Positions 52,568 through 62,976 of a stretch of DNA of 64,000 nucleotides are shown piece after piece. Where the stretch lies: the NCBI GenBank assembly GCA_900542835.1, contig UQPB01000013.1, positions 1 to 64,000 on the forward strand, given 5' to 3'. Made by a program: the position numbers and the translations under genes. This DNA is from an uncultured Pelosinus sp. (lineage in GTDB: Bacteria; Bacillota; Negativicutes; Sporomusales; Acetonemataceae). Under the pieces are notes generated by a model that did no database searches, was not told where the DNA came from, and saw nothing but the letters and a program-made list of their open reading frames with translations. How positions within the stretch are numbered: the stretch's first letter is position 1; every line of letters starts with the position of its first letter.

Positions 52568-52638
52568 AAGCGCTGGCGTTTGTTACCTTTTGGCGTTGTT
52601 AGCGTTTATGCATATAGAGTGAAAAGGAGGCGAAATGC

Positions 52639-53568
52639 ATGAAACGACTTATATGGCTTCTGCCGCTGCTTGTCTGGGGATGGATGGCGGTGCTGCCGGC
52701 CGCAGCGGACGCGGCAGCGGAACGCCCTGTTCTGTCGACATCCGGCCGGATCGAATCGATCAATGACCGGCAAGTGACTGTCAGCGGCCAGGGAGCGTTT
52801 GAAACCATTATCTTATATATCAGTCCGGCTACTTATCTCCGTGACGGCATTGACGGACAGCCGCTTGAGCTGGCCGCGCTGCGGCCGGGCGACGCGGTCA
52901 CGGCCTATTACGGGCCGGTGCTGACGAAAAGCCTGCCGCCGCAGGGGCAGGCTCTGGCGCTGTTGGTTGGTGGCAAGGGCAGTGAACGCGGCAAATACCT
53001 GGCGGTGGCGGCGGTTGAGCCGGCGCCGGAGCAAGCTGTGCGGGTGCTGAACAGCAACCGGGACATGCTGGTGACACTCCGGCCGGAAATGCTGCCGGAT
53101 CTGAAGCGGATCAAGAAACGTTCCGAGTTGATTGTCTGGTATGACATGGTCGCGATGAGTATGCCGGGACAAACCGCGGCTGAAAAAGCCGTTCTGCTGC
53201 CGGCCAGACCGGATCTGCGCGTTCATACCGGTGCCGGCGTGATTGTCGTCGACGGGCGGGAGCTGCCGCTGGCCGAGGGTGATCTGATTGTCAGCGAGGG
53301 CGATAAGCTGCTGCTGCCGCTGCGAATTGTGGCTGAAAGTCTTGGCTACAGCGTGGAATGGCTGGCGGAACCGGCCGGAGTCCGATTGCTGGAAGATGGT
53401 CGTGAGGCGGCGGTGCTGACCATTGGCAGTGATGTATATGCGCAGCGGGGCGAGTCTGTGCGGCTGCCGTACGCGCCGGAGCTGACCGGCGGCAAAACCC
53501 TGGTGCCGCTGCAGTTTTTCCGCGAGGTTCTTGGCTTGCAGGTGGAGGTAAACAGCGGACATATTTAA
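52639..53568 (+). CDS. Secreted protein with copper amine oxidase N-terminal (stalk) domain
   Basis: A 309-residue protein with a signal peptide (MKRLIWLLPLLVWGWMAVLP, cleavage near AADA). The middle (about 30-180) is an OB-like region with GRIESINDRQVTVSGQG. The C-terminal 100 residues form a copper-amine-oxidase-type stalk domain: VVDGRELPLAEGDLIVSEGDKLLLPLRIVAESLGYSVEW and KTLVPLQFFREVLG. These domains are common in cell-surface proteins of Firmicutes and do not imply amine oxidase activity. AAAAGGAGG lies ahead of the ATG. Surface or wall attachment is likely. Confidence 0.85.
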   Translation: MKRLIWLLPLLVWGWMAVLPAAADAAAERPVLSTSGRIESINDRQVTVSGQGAFETIILYISPATYLRDGIDGQPLELAALRPGDAVTAYYGPVLTKSLPPQGQALALLVGGKGSERGKYLAVAAVEPAPEQAVRVLNSNRDMLVTLRPEMLPDLKRIKKRSELIVWYDMVAMSMPGQTAAEKAVLLPARPDLRVHTGAGVIVVDGRELPLAEGDLIVSEGDKLLLPLRIVAESLGYSVEWLAEPAGVRLLEDGREAAVLTIGSDVYAQRGESVRLPYAPELTGGKTLVPLQFFREVLGLQVEVNSGHI

Positions 53569-53608
53569 GTGTGATCAGAGGCTGTCGCAAAATCCGGGAA
53601 TACGTGTC

Positions 53609-53649
53609 CACGGAGTGCGACTCCGTGCATTACTCTGTGTCCTCCGTGG
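53609..53649 (-). repeat. Dispersed CCACGGAGG/CACAGAG motif, second copy
   Basis: The reverse complement of 53633-53649 matches 13526-13542 in 16 of 17 bases. Next to it is a perfect 8-bp hairpin, CACGGAGT-GCG-ACTCCGTG (53609-53627). It lies in the gap between two converging genes. Confidence 0.5.
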
Positions 53650-53716
53650 CATCGTTCCCAGCTTGCTTTTGCAACCCCCTCTTCTTGTTGCTTGGCCTGC
53701 CGCATGGACGCTGCGG

Positions 53717-54439
53717 CTATAGCGGGCAGGCGGGGACTGCGGAGGCCGGCAGCACCTGGTTGATTTCCTGGCGGAAGCCGGCAGTGCCGACGCGGTTGAG
53801 CACGTCGCCGATCCGTTCCCCCTGAACACTTAAACGGCTGTACACCGTCAATATCGCCTGGATATAGTCAAACGCCTCCTCTTCCGGGATGACGGCAAAG
53901 ATCTTCTCGCCCATCAGGGGATTGCGGCCGATCTTGCCGCCTGCGTAGACGGCATAACCCCGGGCCGCGTCGGTAATGACGCCATGCAGGCCGATGTCAT
54001 TGATTTGCGGCTTGGCGCAGGCGTTGGGACAGCCGCTGACGGCAATTTTCGTCTTGGCGGCCAGTTCGCTGCCGACCAGCTGTTCGTCGATTTGCGCGGC
54101 CAAGCGGCTGCTGTCGCAGATGCCGCGCCGGCAGACGGCGCTGCCGGGGCAGGCGATAACGGTTAATACCCGCGGTCCGCGAACTGCCGGCAGCAGTCCC
54201 TGCTGCTGCGCTTCCCCGAGCATGGCTTCCAGCCGCTCTGTTGGCACCCAATGGATTTCCAGCGACTGGCGGGTAGTAATATGCAGGTGGCCGCGTCCGT
54301 ATTTGTCGGCCAGCGCCGCTGCCCGGCGGAGTTGGTCGCTGCTTAGGTTACCGGCGATTGTCCGCAATCGCACGGCTGTAAATTCCGGCTGCCGCTGTTG
54401 AATCTTGCCGTGCTGCTCAATGAAGGTTGACTGCTGCAT
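53717..54439 (-). CDS. Small siroheme/[4Fe-4S] sulfite/nitrite reductase-like protein
   Basis: A 240-residue single-unit member of the nitrite/sulfite reductase family. An N-terminal ferredoxin-like half (about 15-85, with GRGHLHITTRQSLEIHWVP) is followed by the cofactor-binding half with CPGSAVC (Cys97, Cys103) and SGCPNAC (Cys137, Cys141), the complete C-X5-C...C-X3-C pattern for coupled siroheme and [4Fe-4S]. It is about half the size of assimilatory enzymes. Such small forms in anaerobes have no firmly known substrate. It is divergent from an ArsR-type regulator, which may control it. Confidence 0.82.
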   Translation of the reverse strand: MQQSTFIEQHGKIQQRQPEFTAVRLRTIAGNLSSDQLRRAAALADKYGRGHLHITTRQSLEIHWVPTERLEAMLGEAQQQGLLPAVRGPRVLTVIACPGSAVCRRGICDSSRLAAQIDEQLVGSELAAKTKIAVSGCPNACAKPQINDIGLHGVITDAARGYAVYAGGKIGRNPLMGEKIFAVIPEEEAFDYIQAILTVYSRLSVQGERIGDVLNRVGTAGFRQEINQVLPASAVPACPL

Positions 54440-54494
54440 GATGATGGCACCTCCGCAATGAATGGTTTAGTAAGGCTATTGTAACATGACGATA

Positions 54495-54513
54495 TTTCGG
54501 TTATTATCGAAGT
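54495..54513. promoter_or_regulatory. Candidate operator between the reductase and ArsR-type genes
   Basis: TTCG (54496-54499) and CGAA (54508-54511) form an interrupted palindrome within ATTTCGGTTATTATCGAAGT, in the 104-bp divergent promoter region. The placement suits autoregulation by the HTH protein; the match is short. Confidence 0.3.
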
Positions 54514-54543
54514 GTGAATGTTATTCAGGGGAGGTGTGCAGTC

Positions 54544-55233
54544 ATGAGTATTCATCCCGATCTAGCCGAAGTCGCCGCTCTGATTGGTGATCCGTCGCGG
54601 GCGGCGATGCTGGTCAGCCTGCTGGGCGGGAAAGCGCTGCCGGCGGGCGAGCTGGCCCGCGCCGCCGGAATCTCGCCGCAAACAGCCAGCGCGCATCTGG
54701 CGCGGATGCTGGCCGGCGGCCTGCTGGCCCAGGAAGCCTATGGCCGTCATAAGTATTATCGTCTGGCCAGCAACGAGGTCGGACAGGCGCTGGAAGCGCT
54801 GCAGGTAATTTCGCCGGCGAAGCCGGTGCGTTCGCTGCGGGAGTCTAACCAGCTGCATTCGCTGCGGCTCGCCCGTACCTGCTACGACCACCTGGCCGGC
54901 AGGCTGGGCGTGGCGCTGACAGAGCGCATGCTGGAACTGGCGCTGCTGGAACCGGTGGGGGAGGAGTTTGTTTTGAGCGCGGCCGGGGATAAAAAACTGC
55001 GCGACCTGGGGGTTGATGTCGCCGGCAGCCTGACCAGCCGCCGCTGCTTCGCCCGCCGCTGCCTGGACTGGAGTGAACGACGCCACCATTTGGCGGGCAG
55101 CCTGGGCGCTTCGCTGGCTAAGCGCCTGTTTGAACTGAACTGGCTGGAACGGGTTCCCGGCGGCCGGGCAGTGCGGATGACTGCCGCCGGCGCGCAGGGA
55201 CTGCTGCGCGAATTCGGGTTGAGCGGATTTTAG
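54544..55233 (+). CDS. ArsR-type winged-helix transcriptional regulator
   Basis: A 229-residue regulator. The N-terminal 80 residues are an ArsR-type winged helix: ALIGDPSRAAMLVSLLGGKALPAGELARAAGISPQTASAHLARML, then YGRHKYYRLA in the wing. The C-terminal 140 residues, with two similar stretches (LARTCYDHLAGRLGVALTERMLEL and ARRCLDWSERRHHLAGSLGASLAKRLFEL), extend beyond a classical ArsR and contain Cys and His residues that might sense metal or redox state. GGGGAGG precedes ATG 54544. Confidence 0.85.
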   Translation: MSIHPDLAEVAALIGDPSRAAMLVSLLGGKALPAGELARAAGISPQTASAHLARMLAGGLLAQEAYGRHKYYRLASNEVGQALEALQVISPAKPVRSLRESNQLHSLRLARTCYDHLAGRLGVALTERMLELALLEPVGEEFVLSAAGDKKLRDLGVDVAGSLTSRRCFARRCLDWSERRHHLAGSLGASLAKRLFELNWLERVPGGRAVRMTAAGAQGLLREFGLSGF

Positions 55234-55270
55234 GCAAGCACTGATTAATGCCCGCAAGTGCGTTGCAATA
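55231..55270 (+). repeat. Possible truncated copy of the CTGGTTCATT palindrome
   Basis: TAGGCAAGCACTGATTAATG begins at the ArsR-type stop codon and matches the left arm of the 49410 element (CTAGGTAAGCACTGATTAAT). The loop and right arm are absent; instead GCAAGTGCGTTGC gives a weak pairing with GCAAGCACT. Confidence 0.4.
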
Positions 55271-55285
55271 TTCTATTGTTTGTCG

Positions 55286-55332
55286 CCAAAAAGGGCGTCT
55301 GAAATAGGCTCATGCCTACTTCAGACGCCCTT
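55286..55332 (-). terminator. Terminator of the ppdK operon
   Basis: AAGGGCGTCTGAA and TTCAGACGCCCTT form a 13-bp perfect stem, with an inner TAGGC/GCCTA hairpin. On the minus strand it continues into TTTTTGG, 21 bp after the ppdK stop. Confidence 0.85.
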
Positions 55333-55352
55333 GGTCTGTCAGAATGGGTTGG

Positions 55353-58007
<2,655 letters not shown>

Positions 58008-58009
58008 GG

Positions 58010-58831
58010 TTACTTTTCGGCTCCTTTGCGATAAATTTCTTCCACTTTCGCCGCGGTCTCCTCAATTGCCCGGTTGGTCACATCAATGATAGCGCAGCCG
58101 GACCGGCGCATAATCGTGGCGGCATAATCCAGTTCCTCAAGAATTCGTTCCATGCTGGCGTAGTCGACCGCTGTCGACAGGCCCATTGTTTTCAGCCGCT
58201 GGCAGCGGATTTCGTAGAGCAGCTGCGGCTGCAGCGTCAGGCCGACAATCCGGTGCGGCGGCATTTGGAAGATTTCCTCCGGTGGGGCGACTTCCGGCAC
58301 CAGCGGCACGTTGGCGGTTTTAAAGCCGCGGGTGGCCAGAAACATGGACAGCGGCGTCTTGGTGCTGCGTGATACGCCGATGATTACAATATCGGCTTTT
58401 AAAAGGCCGCGCTGCTGTTTGCCGTCGTCATATTTGACGGCAAAATCAATGGCTTCAATTTTATTGAAATAGGCCTTGTCGAGACGGCGTACCAGACCGG
58501 GTTCCAATTTCGGCGTATCGGGGGAGACGGTATGAATGGCCTCCATAACCGGTCCCATGACATCGACGGCGGTTACCTTGTGCTCCCGGGCAGTATCGGC
58601 AAGAAACCGGCGCAGTTCCGGGCTGACAATTGTATAGATAATGGCGGCGCCGGCCTCTTTGGCCTCAATAATCGCTTCTGCCGCTTCCTGGACGGTGCGA
58701 AGATAGGGTATGCGGCGGATATCGATGTTGCCGGAGTTGAACTGGCTGGCTGCGGCTTTGACCACAACCTCGCCGGTCTGGCCGATGGAATCGGATACGA
58801 CATAAACAATAGGTGTATTCCTCACTGACAA
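58010..58831 (-). CDS. PPDK regulatory protein (kinase/pyrophosphorylase, DUF299 family)
   Basis: A 273-residue protein that, in characterised relatives, both phosphorylates (using ADP) and dephosphorylates (by phosphorolysis) the active-site Thr of PPDK or PEP synthase. The N-terminus IVYVVSDSIGQTGEVVVKAA and the P-loop-like GVSRSTKTPLSMFLA (about 152-166) are typical. A TTG at 58831 gives the full frame; the best ribosome site, GGGAGGG, is rather far upstream, so the exact start is uncertain. Its position directly ahead of ppdK settles which target it modifies. Confidence 0.9.
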   Translation of the reverse strand: MSVRNTPIVYVVSDSIGQTGEVVVKAAASQFNSGNIDIRRIPYLRTVQEAAEAIIEAKEAGAAIIYTIVSPELRRFLADTAREHKVTAVDVMGPVMEAIHTVSPDTPKLEPGLVRRLDKAYFNKIEAIDFAVKYDDGKQQRGLLKADIVIIGVSRSTKTPLSMFLATRGFKTANVPLVPEVAPPEEIFQMPPHRIVGLTLQPQLLYEIRCQRLKTMGLSTAVDYASMERILEELDYAATIMRRSGCAIIDVTNRAIEETAAKVEEIYRKGAEK

Positions 58832-58873
58832 GTTGATAAATAGCCCTCCCTCCCGGACGCCGCAACGCCGGGT

Positions 58874-59515
58874 TTATTTGCCGGCCAGCTGAACAAACAG
58901 GCGGGCGATATTGGTTTTTGTAAACCGGCCGATTACCTGCAGCTTTTCTTCCTGATCAATTTTTTTGGCGACAACGACCGGCAGCGTGTCGACCTGCTGG
59001 GTGATGAGCTTTTCGGCAGCCCTGACAGCCGATTCTTCCGGATAGCTGACAATGACATTGGGCATGCGGGTCATGACGACATTGGACGGCAATTTGTTGA
59101 GATCCTGTCCGCCCATGGCGGCTTTGAGCAGATCCTTGCGCGAGATAATGCCTTCGAGAAAGCCGCCTTCGGAGACGACGATCAGCGAGCCGACATCCTC
59201 GATGAACATGGTGACAATGGCGTCGTAGACAGACGCGTTTTCTTTGATGACGACTGGCTGTGAATGTGCTTCGCTTACCCTGATATTGGCAAGCAGCGTA
59301 GCGATAAAGTCGGTTGGCTCCTTGCCAGTGCAATAATAGCCGACGCGGGGACGCGCCCCGAGCATGCCGGACATGGTAAGAATGGCGAGGTCGGGCCGCA
59401 GTGCGGCCCGGCTGAGGCCGAGCTGGCCGGCAATATCGGTGCCGGTGATTGGTCCGTGCTGCCTGACAATGTCAAGGATGGTTTCCTGACGTTTGGAGAG
59501 TTCGATACGTTTCAC
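58874..59515 (-). CDS. CcpN-like HTH-CBS transcriptional repressor
   Basis: A 213-residue protein: N-terminal HTH (about 5-60, with SKRQETILDIVRQHGPITGTDIAGQLGLSRAALRPDL) and a pair of CBS domains (about 80-140 and 145-205). In Bacillus the same architecture (CcpN) controls gluconeogenic genes and is encoded next to the PPDK regulatory homologue YqfL. Here it heads the operon with the regulatory protein and ppdK. The CBS pair probably binds an adenine nucleotide, linking energy state to PEP synthesis. GAAGGTG precedes the ATG. Confidence 0.9.
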   Translation of the reverse strand: MKRIELSKRQETILDIVRQHGPITGTDIAGQLGLSRAALRPDLAILTMSGMLGARPRVGYYCTGKEPTDFIATLLANIRVSEAHSQPVVIKENASVYDAIVTMFIEDVGSLIVVSEGGFLEGIISRKDLLKAAMGGQDLNKLPSNVVMTRMPNVIVSYPEESAVRAAEKLITQQVDTLPVVVAKKIDQEEKLQVIGRFTKTNIARLFVQLAGK

Positions 59516-59846
59516 CTTCTTTATATGTGAATTCGCTTAGAGGAAATCATGCTAAATAGTATAGCTGATTTAAGAAAAGATGTACCGTAAGTAGTATATA
59601 CGCTGCCGAGGACGAAATCCCTGCCGCTTATGTGAAATAAATATTTTGCCGATACGGTAATTTTTTGCCGTTTTGTCCTGGTGCTGGCCAAGGCTGTCCG
59701 TTAGTTAATGGCGGCGGTATGACGCATGGCGGCGACATGTCTATTGACAAAACACCGGCCTTTCGCCGCGGGTTTGTTTTTGCCGCGCCGGTGCAGGCAG
59801 GGGCCGGCGGCTTGATGGCGAACTATTTTGGTGAGGTGATTAGCAT
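59516..59846. promoter_or_regulatory. Divergent intergenic region between CcpN-like gene and lplA
   Basis: A 331-bp gap. On the minus strand TATACT (59558-59563) is a fair -10 for the ppdK operon, with no convincing -35. The right half is GC-rich and holds TTGACA at 59745 without a matching -10. I see no gene, repeat or RNA here; an open frame from 59665 overlaps lplA out of frame and is not supported. Confidence 0.35.
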
Positions 59847-60833
59847 ATGCTGTACTTGCCTAATGATTCCACCGATCCCTATTTCAATCTGGCGCTGGAA
59901 GAGACGATCTTCAGCATGGCGGATCCGGCAGAAACCTATCTTCTATTATGGCAGAACTCACCATCCGTTATTATCGGCAAGCATCAAAATACGCTGGCGG
60001 AAATCAACAGCGGCTATATCAGCCGGCAGGGCATTAAGGTCGTGCGGCGGATGACCGGCGGCGGCGCCGTTTATCATGATCTGGGCAATTTGAATTATTC
60101 GTTCATTCAGCCCGGCGGTGGTCAAAGCGCGCCTGACTTTGAAACCTTTACGCGCCCGGTGGTGGCGGCGCTGGCCAAGCTGGGGGCGACAGTCGAATTC
60201 AGCGGCCGCAATGATCTGACGCTGGCGGGCAAAAAAATTTCCGGCAGTGCGCAATGCATCCGGGGCGGCAAAATTCTGCATCATGGCACGCTGTTGTTTG
60301 CGGTGGATCTGGAGCGGCTGGAGACGGCCCTGACACCGGACCCGGAGAAAATCGCCTCCAAAGGGGTTGCGTCGGTACGCAGCCGGGTGACCAATATCAG
60401 TGACCATCTGACCCGGCGGATGTCGGTAGCCGCGTTCAAGGCGACGCTGCTGGCCTGTCTGGCGGCGGAGCAGCCGCTGACGACGCGGCCGCTGGCAGCG
60501 GCGGAGCTGGCGGCAGCGGCTTCGCTTGCCGATTCGCGTTACCGCAGCTGGGACTGGATTTATGGGCAGTCGCCGCCGGCGAATATCCGCCGCAGCAAAC
60601 GGTTTGCCGCCGGCAAGCTGGAGGCCTGGCTGGATGTGGCCGCAGGGCGCGTCCGCGCAGCGGCTTTTTATGGCGATTTTTTCAGCGCCGGCGATCCGGC
60701 GGCTGTGGCGGCGGCCCTGACTGGCTTGCGCTATGAGCGGCGGGAACTGGCGGCCGCGCTTGCCGCTTTTGATATTGCCGCCTATTTCAGCGGCATGAGC
60801 GGCGACGACGTACTGGCGGTTCTGATTGATTGA
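59847..60833 (+). CDS. lplA: Lipoate-protein ligase A
   Basis: A 328-residue ligase with both the catalytic domain and the C-terminal accessory domain, so able to activate and transfer lipoate by itself. Motifs are RRMTGGGAVYHDLGNLNYSF (about 67-86), the lipoyl-AMP lysine in DLTLAGKKISGSAQ (about 125-138) and HHGTLLF. It attaches scavenged lipoate to E2 or GcvH proteins. GAGGTG lies ahead of ATG 59847. The adjacent genes are unrelated to lipoate. Confidence 0.93.
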   Translation: MLYLPNDSTDPYFNLALEETIFSMADPAETYLLLWQNSPSVIIGKHQNTLAEINSGYISRQGIKVVRRMTGGGAVYHDLGNLNYSFIQPGGGQSAPDFETFTRPVVAALAKLGATVEFSGRNDLTLAGKKISGSAQCIRGGKILHHGTLLFAVDLERLETALTPDPEKIASKGVASVRSRVTNISDHLTRRMSVAAFKATLLACLAAEQPLTTRPLAAAELAAAASLADSRYRSWDWIYGQSPPANIRRSKRFAAGKLEAWLDVAAGRVRAAAFYGDFFSAGDPAAVAAALTGLRYERRELAAALAAFDIAAYFSGMSGDDVLAVLID

Positions 60834-60843
60834 CGGCTATGAC

Positions 60844-60895
60844 AATTCCCTGCCGCGCAAGCAGGAATTTACTTATAGCAGAGGGAATTTTTCCT
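60844..60895 (+). terminator. lplA terminator with an alternative stem
   Basis: AATTCCCT (60844-60851) can pair with AGGGAATT (60882-60889), followed by TTTT. The same left arm, as AATTCCCTGC, can instead pair with GCAGGAATT at 60861-60869. The two structures exclude each other. It lies between lplA and glgB. Confidence 0.55.
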
Positions 60896-60922
60896 ATTAG
60901 GAAACCGAAGGGAGCTGTTGCC

Positions 60923-62884
60923 ATGCACCCTTTCTTTAGTGAAGCGGAACTGTACTTATTTAATACCGGCCGCAACTTTTCCAGCTACCGGACGCTGGGA
61001 GCGCATCTGGTGGAACGCGGCGGCGTCAGCGGCGTCCGTTTTGCCGTCTGGGCGCCGCATGCCGAGGCGGTCAGCGTTGTTGGCGATTTCAATCAGTGGC
61101 GTCAGGAGTCCTCGCCGCTTCACCGCCAGGGGGAGAGCGGCGTCTGGGCCGGGTTTGTGCCGGGGCTGGCGGCCGGTACAATTTATAAATACGCGATCAG
61201 GACAGCGGACGGCTGGCTGCTGAAGGCCGACCCGTTCGCCTTTTTTTCCGAAAAGCGTCCGAAGTCGGCCTCCGTTGTCAGCGCTTTGGACGGTTACAGC
61301 TGGCGGGATGCGGACTGGCAGTCGGCTAAGAACGGTCAGCTTTTCGATAAACCGGTTACTATTTATGAGGTCCATTTGGGCTCCTGGCGGCAAGGTCCGG
61401 ACGGCGAACCGCTCAGCTACCGCGAATTGGCGGCGGTGCTGCCCGGCTATGCCGCGGGCATGGGCTATACGCATATCGAGCTGCTGCCGTTGGCCGAGCA
61501 TCCGTTTGACGGTTCCTGGGGCTATCAGGCGACCGGGTATTATGCCGTGACCAGTCGCTACGGCTCACCTGAGCAGTTCATGGAGTTTGTCGACGCCTGC
61601 CATGCCTGCGGGCTGGGCGTAATTCTCGACTGGGTGCCGGGGCATTTCTGCAACGATGGTCACGGCCTGAAACTGTTTGACGGCGCGCCGCTGTTTGAAA
61701 GTGAGCAGCGGCTGCGGGCAGAGAACCGGCAGTGGGGTACGACTAATTTTGATTTTGAACGCTCGGAAGTATGGAGTTTTTTGATCTCCAATGCGATATT
61801 CTGGCTGGAACGGTATCATATTGACGGCCTCAGAGTGGACGCTGTGGCCAATTTGCTGTACCTGGATTACGGCCGCGAGCCGGGAGAGTGGGAGCCTAAC
61901 CACTATGGCGGCCGTGAAAACCTGGCGGCGATTGCGTTTTTGCGGAAGCTGCATGAAGCTGTGTTTGAGCGCTTTCCCCATGCCTTAATGTTCGCGGAGG
62001 AATCGACGGCCTGGCCCTTGGTTACGGCGCCGGTTTACAGCGGCGGACTCGGTTTTAATTATAAGTGGAACATGGGCTGGATGAACGATATGCTGCGCTA
62101 CATGGAAACCGATCCGCTGCAGCGCAAATGGCGGCATGACAAACTGACCTTTTCGCTGCTGTATGCCTTTTCTGAGAACTTTGTCCTGCCGTTGTCGCAT
62201 GACGAGGTCGTTCACGGCAAAAAATCGCTATTGGACAAGATGCCTGGCGATTACTGGCAGAAGTTTGCTAATTTGAGGGCGTTTTACGCCTATATGGCGG
62301 TTCATCCCGGCAAGAAGCTGCTGTTTATGGGCGGTGAGTTCGGACAGTTTATCGAGTGGAATGAAGCGCAGGGCCTTGACTGGCATCTGCTGGACTATGA
62401 GCTGCATCAGAAGCTGCAGCTGTATGTGCGGGCGCTGAACCATTATTATTTAGACCAGCCCTGCCTGTGGGAACAGGACCAGGGCTGGGAGGGTTTTGAA
62501 TGGATTAACTGCGGCGACAGCCAGCACAGCGTAATTTCGCTGCTGCGGCGGGATCGCCGCGGCCAGCTCCGGCTGGTTGTTGTCAACTTTACGCCGGTTA
62601 TGCGTTCGCATTACCGCGTTGGCGTGCCGGTGCGCGGTCGTTACCAGGAAGAATTTAACAGTGACGCAAGCGAATATGGCGGCTCCGGCGCCGGCAACAG
62701 CGGCATTATCCGCAGTGAGCCGGTACCCTGGGACGGGCGGCAGCATTCGCTGGTGATTACCCTGCCGCCGCTGGCGGCGGTAATACTGGCGCCGCTGCTG
62801 GCAGAGCCCGCGGCGACGGGATCGGTGATCACCGCAGACTGCGAAGCGGCCGGGGAGAGCGGACAGCGGGAAGGCGCGGGCTGA
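60923..62884 (+). CDS. glgB: 1,4-alpha-glucan branching enzyme GlgB
   Basis: A 653-residue GH13 enzyme that makes alpha-1,6 branches in glycogen. Start ATG 60923 follows GAAGGGAG; the frame upstream to 60830 is not needed. The N-terminal CBM48 domain (about 30-120) has FAVWAPHAEAVSVVGDFNQW. The catalytic barrel contains the nucleophile Asp in IDGLRVDAVANLLYLDYGR, the acid Glu in LMFAEESTAWP and the transition-state His/Asp in LSHDEVVHGKKSL. The last 40 residues beyond the beta domain are Ala/Gly-rich. It is followed 92 bp later by glgC. Confidence 0.95.
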   Translation: MHPFFSEAELYLFNTGRNFSSYRTLGAHLVERGGVSGVRFAVWAPHAEAVSVVGDFNQWRQESSPLHRQGESGVWAGFVPGLAAGTIYKYAIRTADGWLLKADPFAFFSEKRPKSASVVSALDGYSWRDADWQSAKNGQLFDKPVTIYEVHLGSWRQGPDGEPLSYRELAAVLPGYAAGMGYTHIELLPLAEHPFDGSWGYQATGYYAVTSRYGSPEQFMEFVDACHACGLGVILDWVPGHFCNDGHGLKLFDGAPLFESEQRLRAENRQWGTTNFDFERSEVWSFLISNAIFWLERYHIDGLRVDAVANLLYLDYGREPGEWEPNHYGGRENLAAIAFLRKLHEAVFERFPHALMFAEESTAWPLVTAPVYSGGLGFNYKWNMGWMNDMLRYMETDPLQRKWRHDKLTFSLLYAFSENFVLPLSHDEVVHGKKSLLDKMPGDYWQKFANLRAFYAYMAVHPGKKLLFMGGEFGQFIEWNEAQGLDWHLLDYELHQKLQLYVRALNHYYLDQPCLWEQDQGWEGFEWINCGDSQHSVISLLRRDRRGQLRLVVVNFTPVMRSHYRVGVPVRGRYQEEFNSDASEYGGSGAGNSGIIRSEPVPWDGRQHSLVITLPPLAAVILAPLLAEPAATGSVITADCEAAGESGQREGAG

Positions 62885-62976
62885 TCCGGACGCAAGCCGC
62901 CGTTGGGGGCTTGTGGCCTGGTTTCGTCTAAACCGGTGAACCTGTGACAGGAAAAAAGACGAAGGAGGAGATGGGA

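Noticed and set aside
59665..60054. A 129-codon plus-strand frame overlapping lplA
   Set aside because: Out of frame with lplA, no ribosome site, and low-complexity composition.
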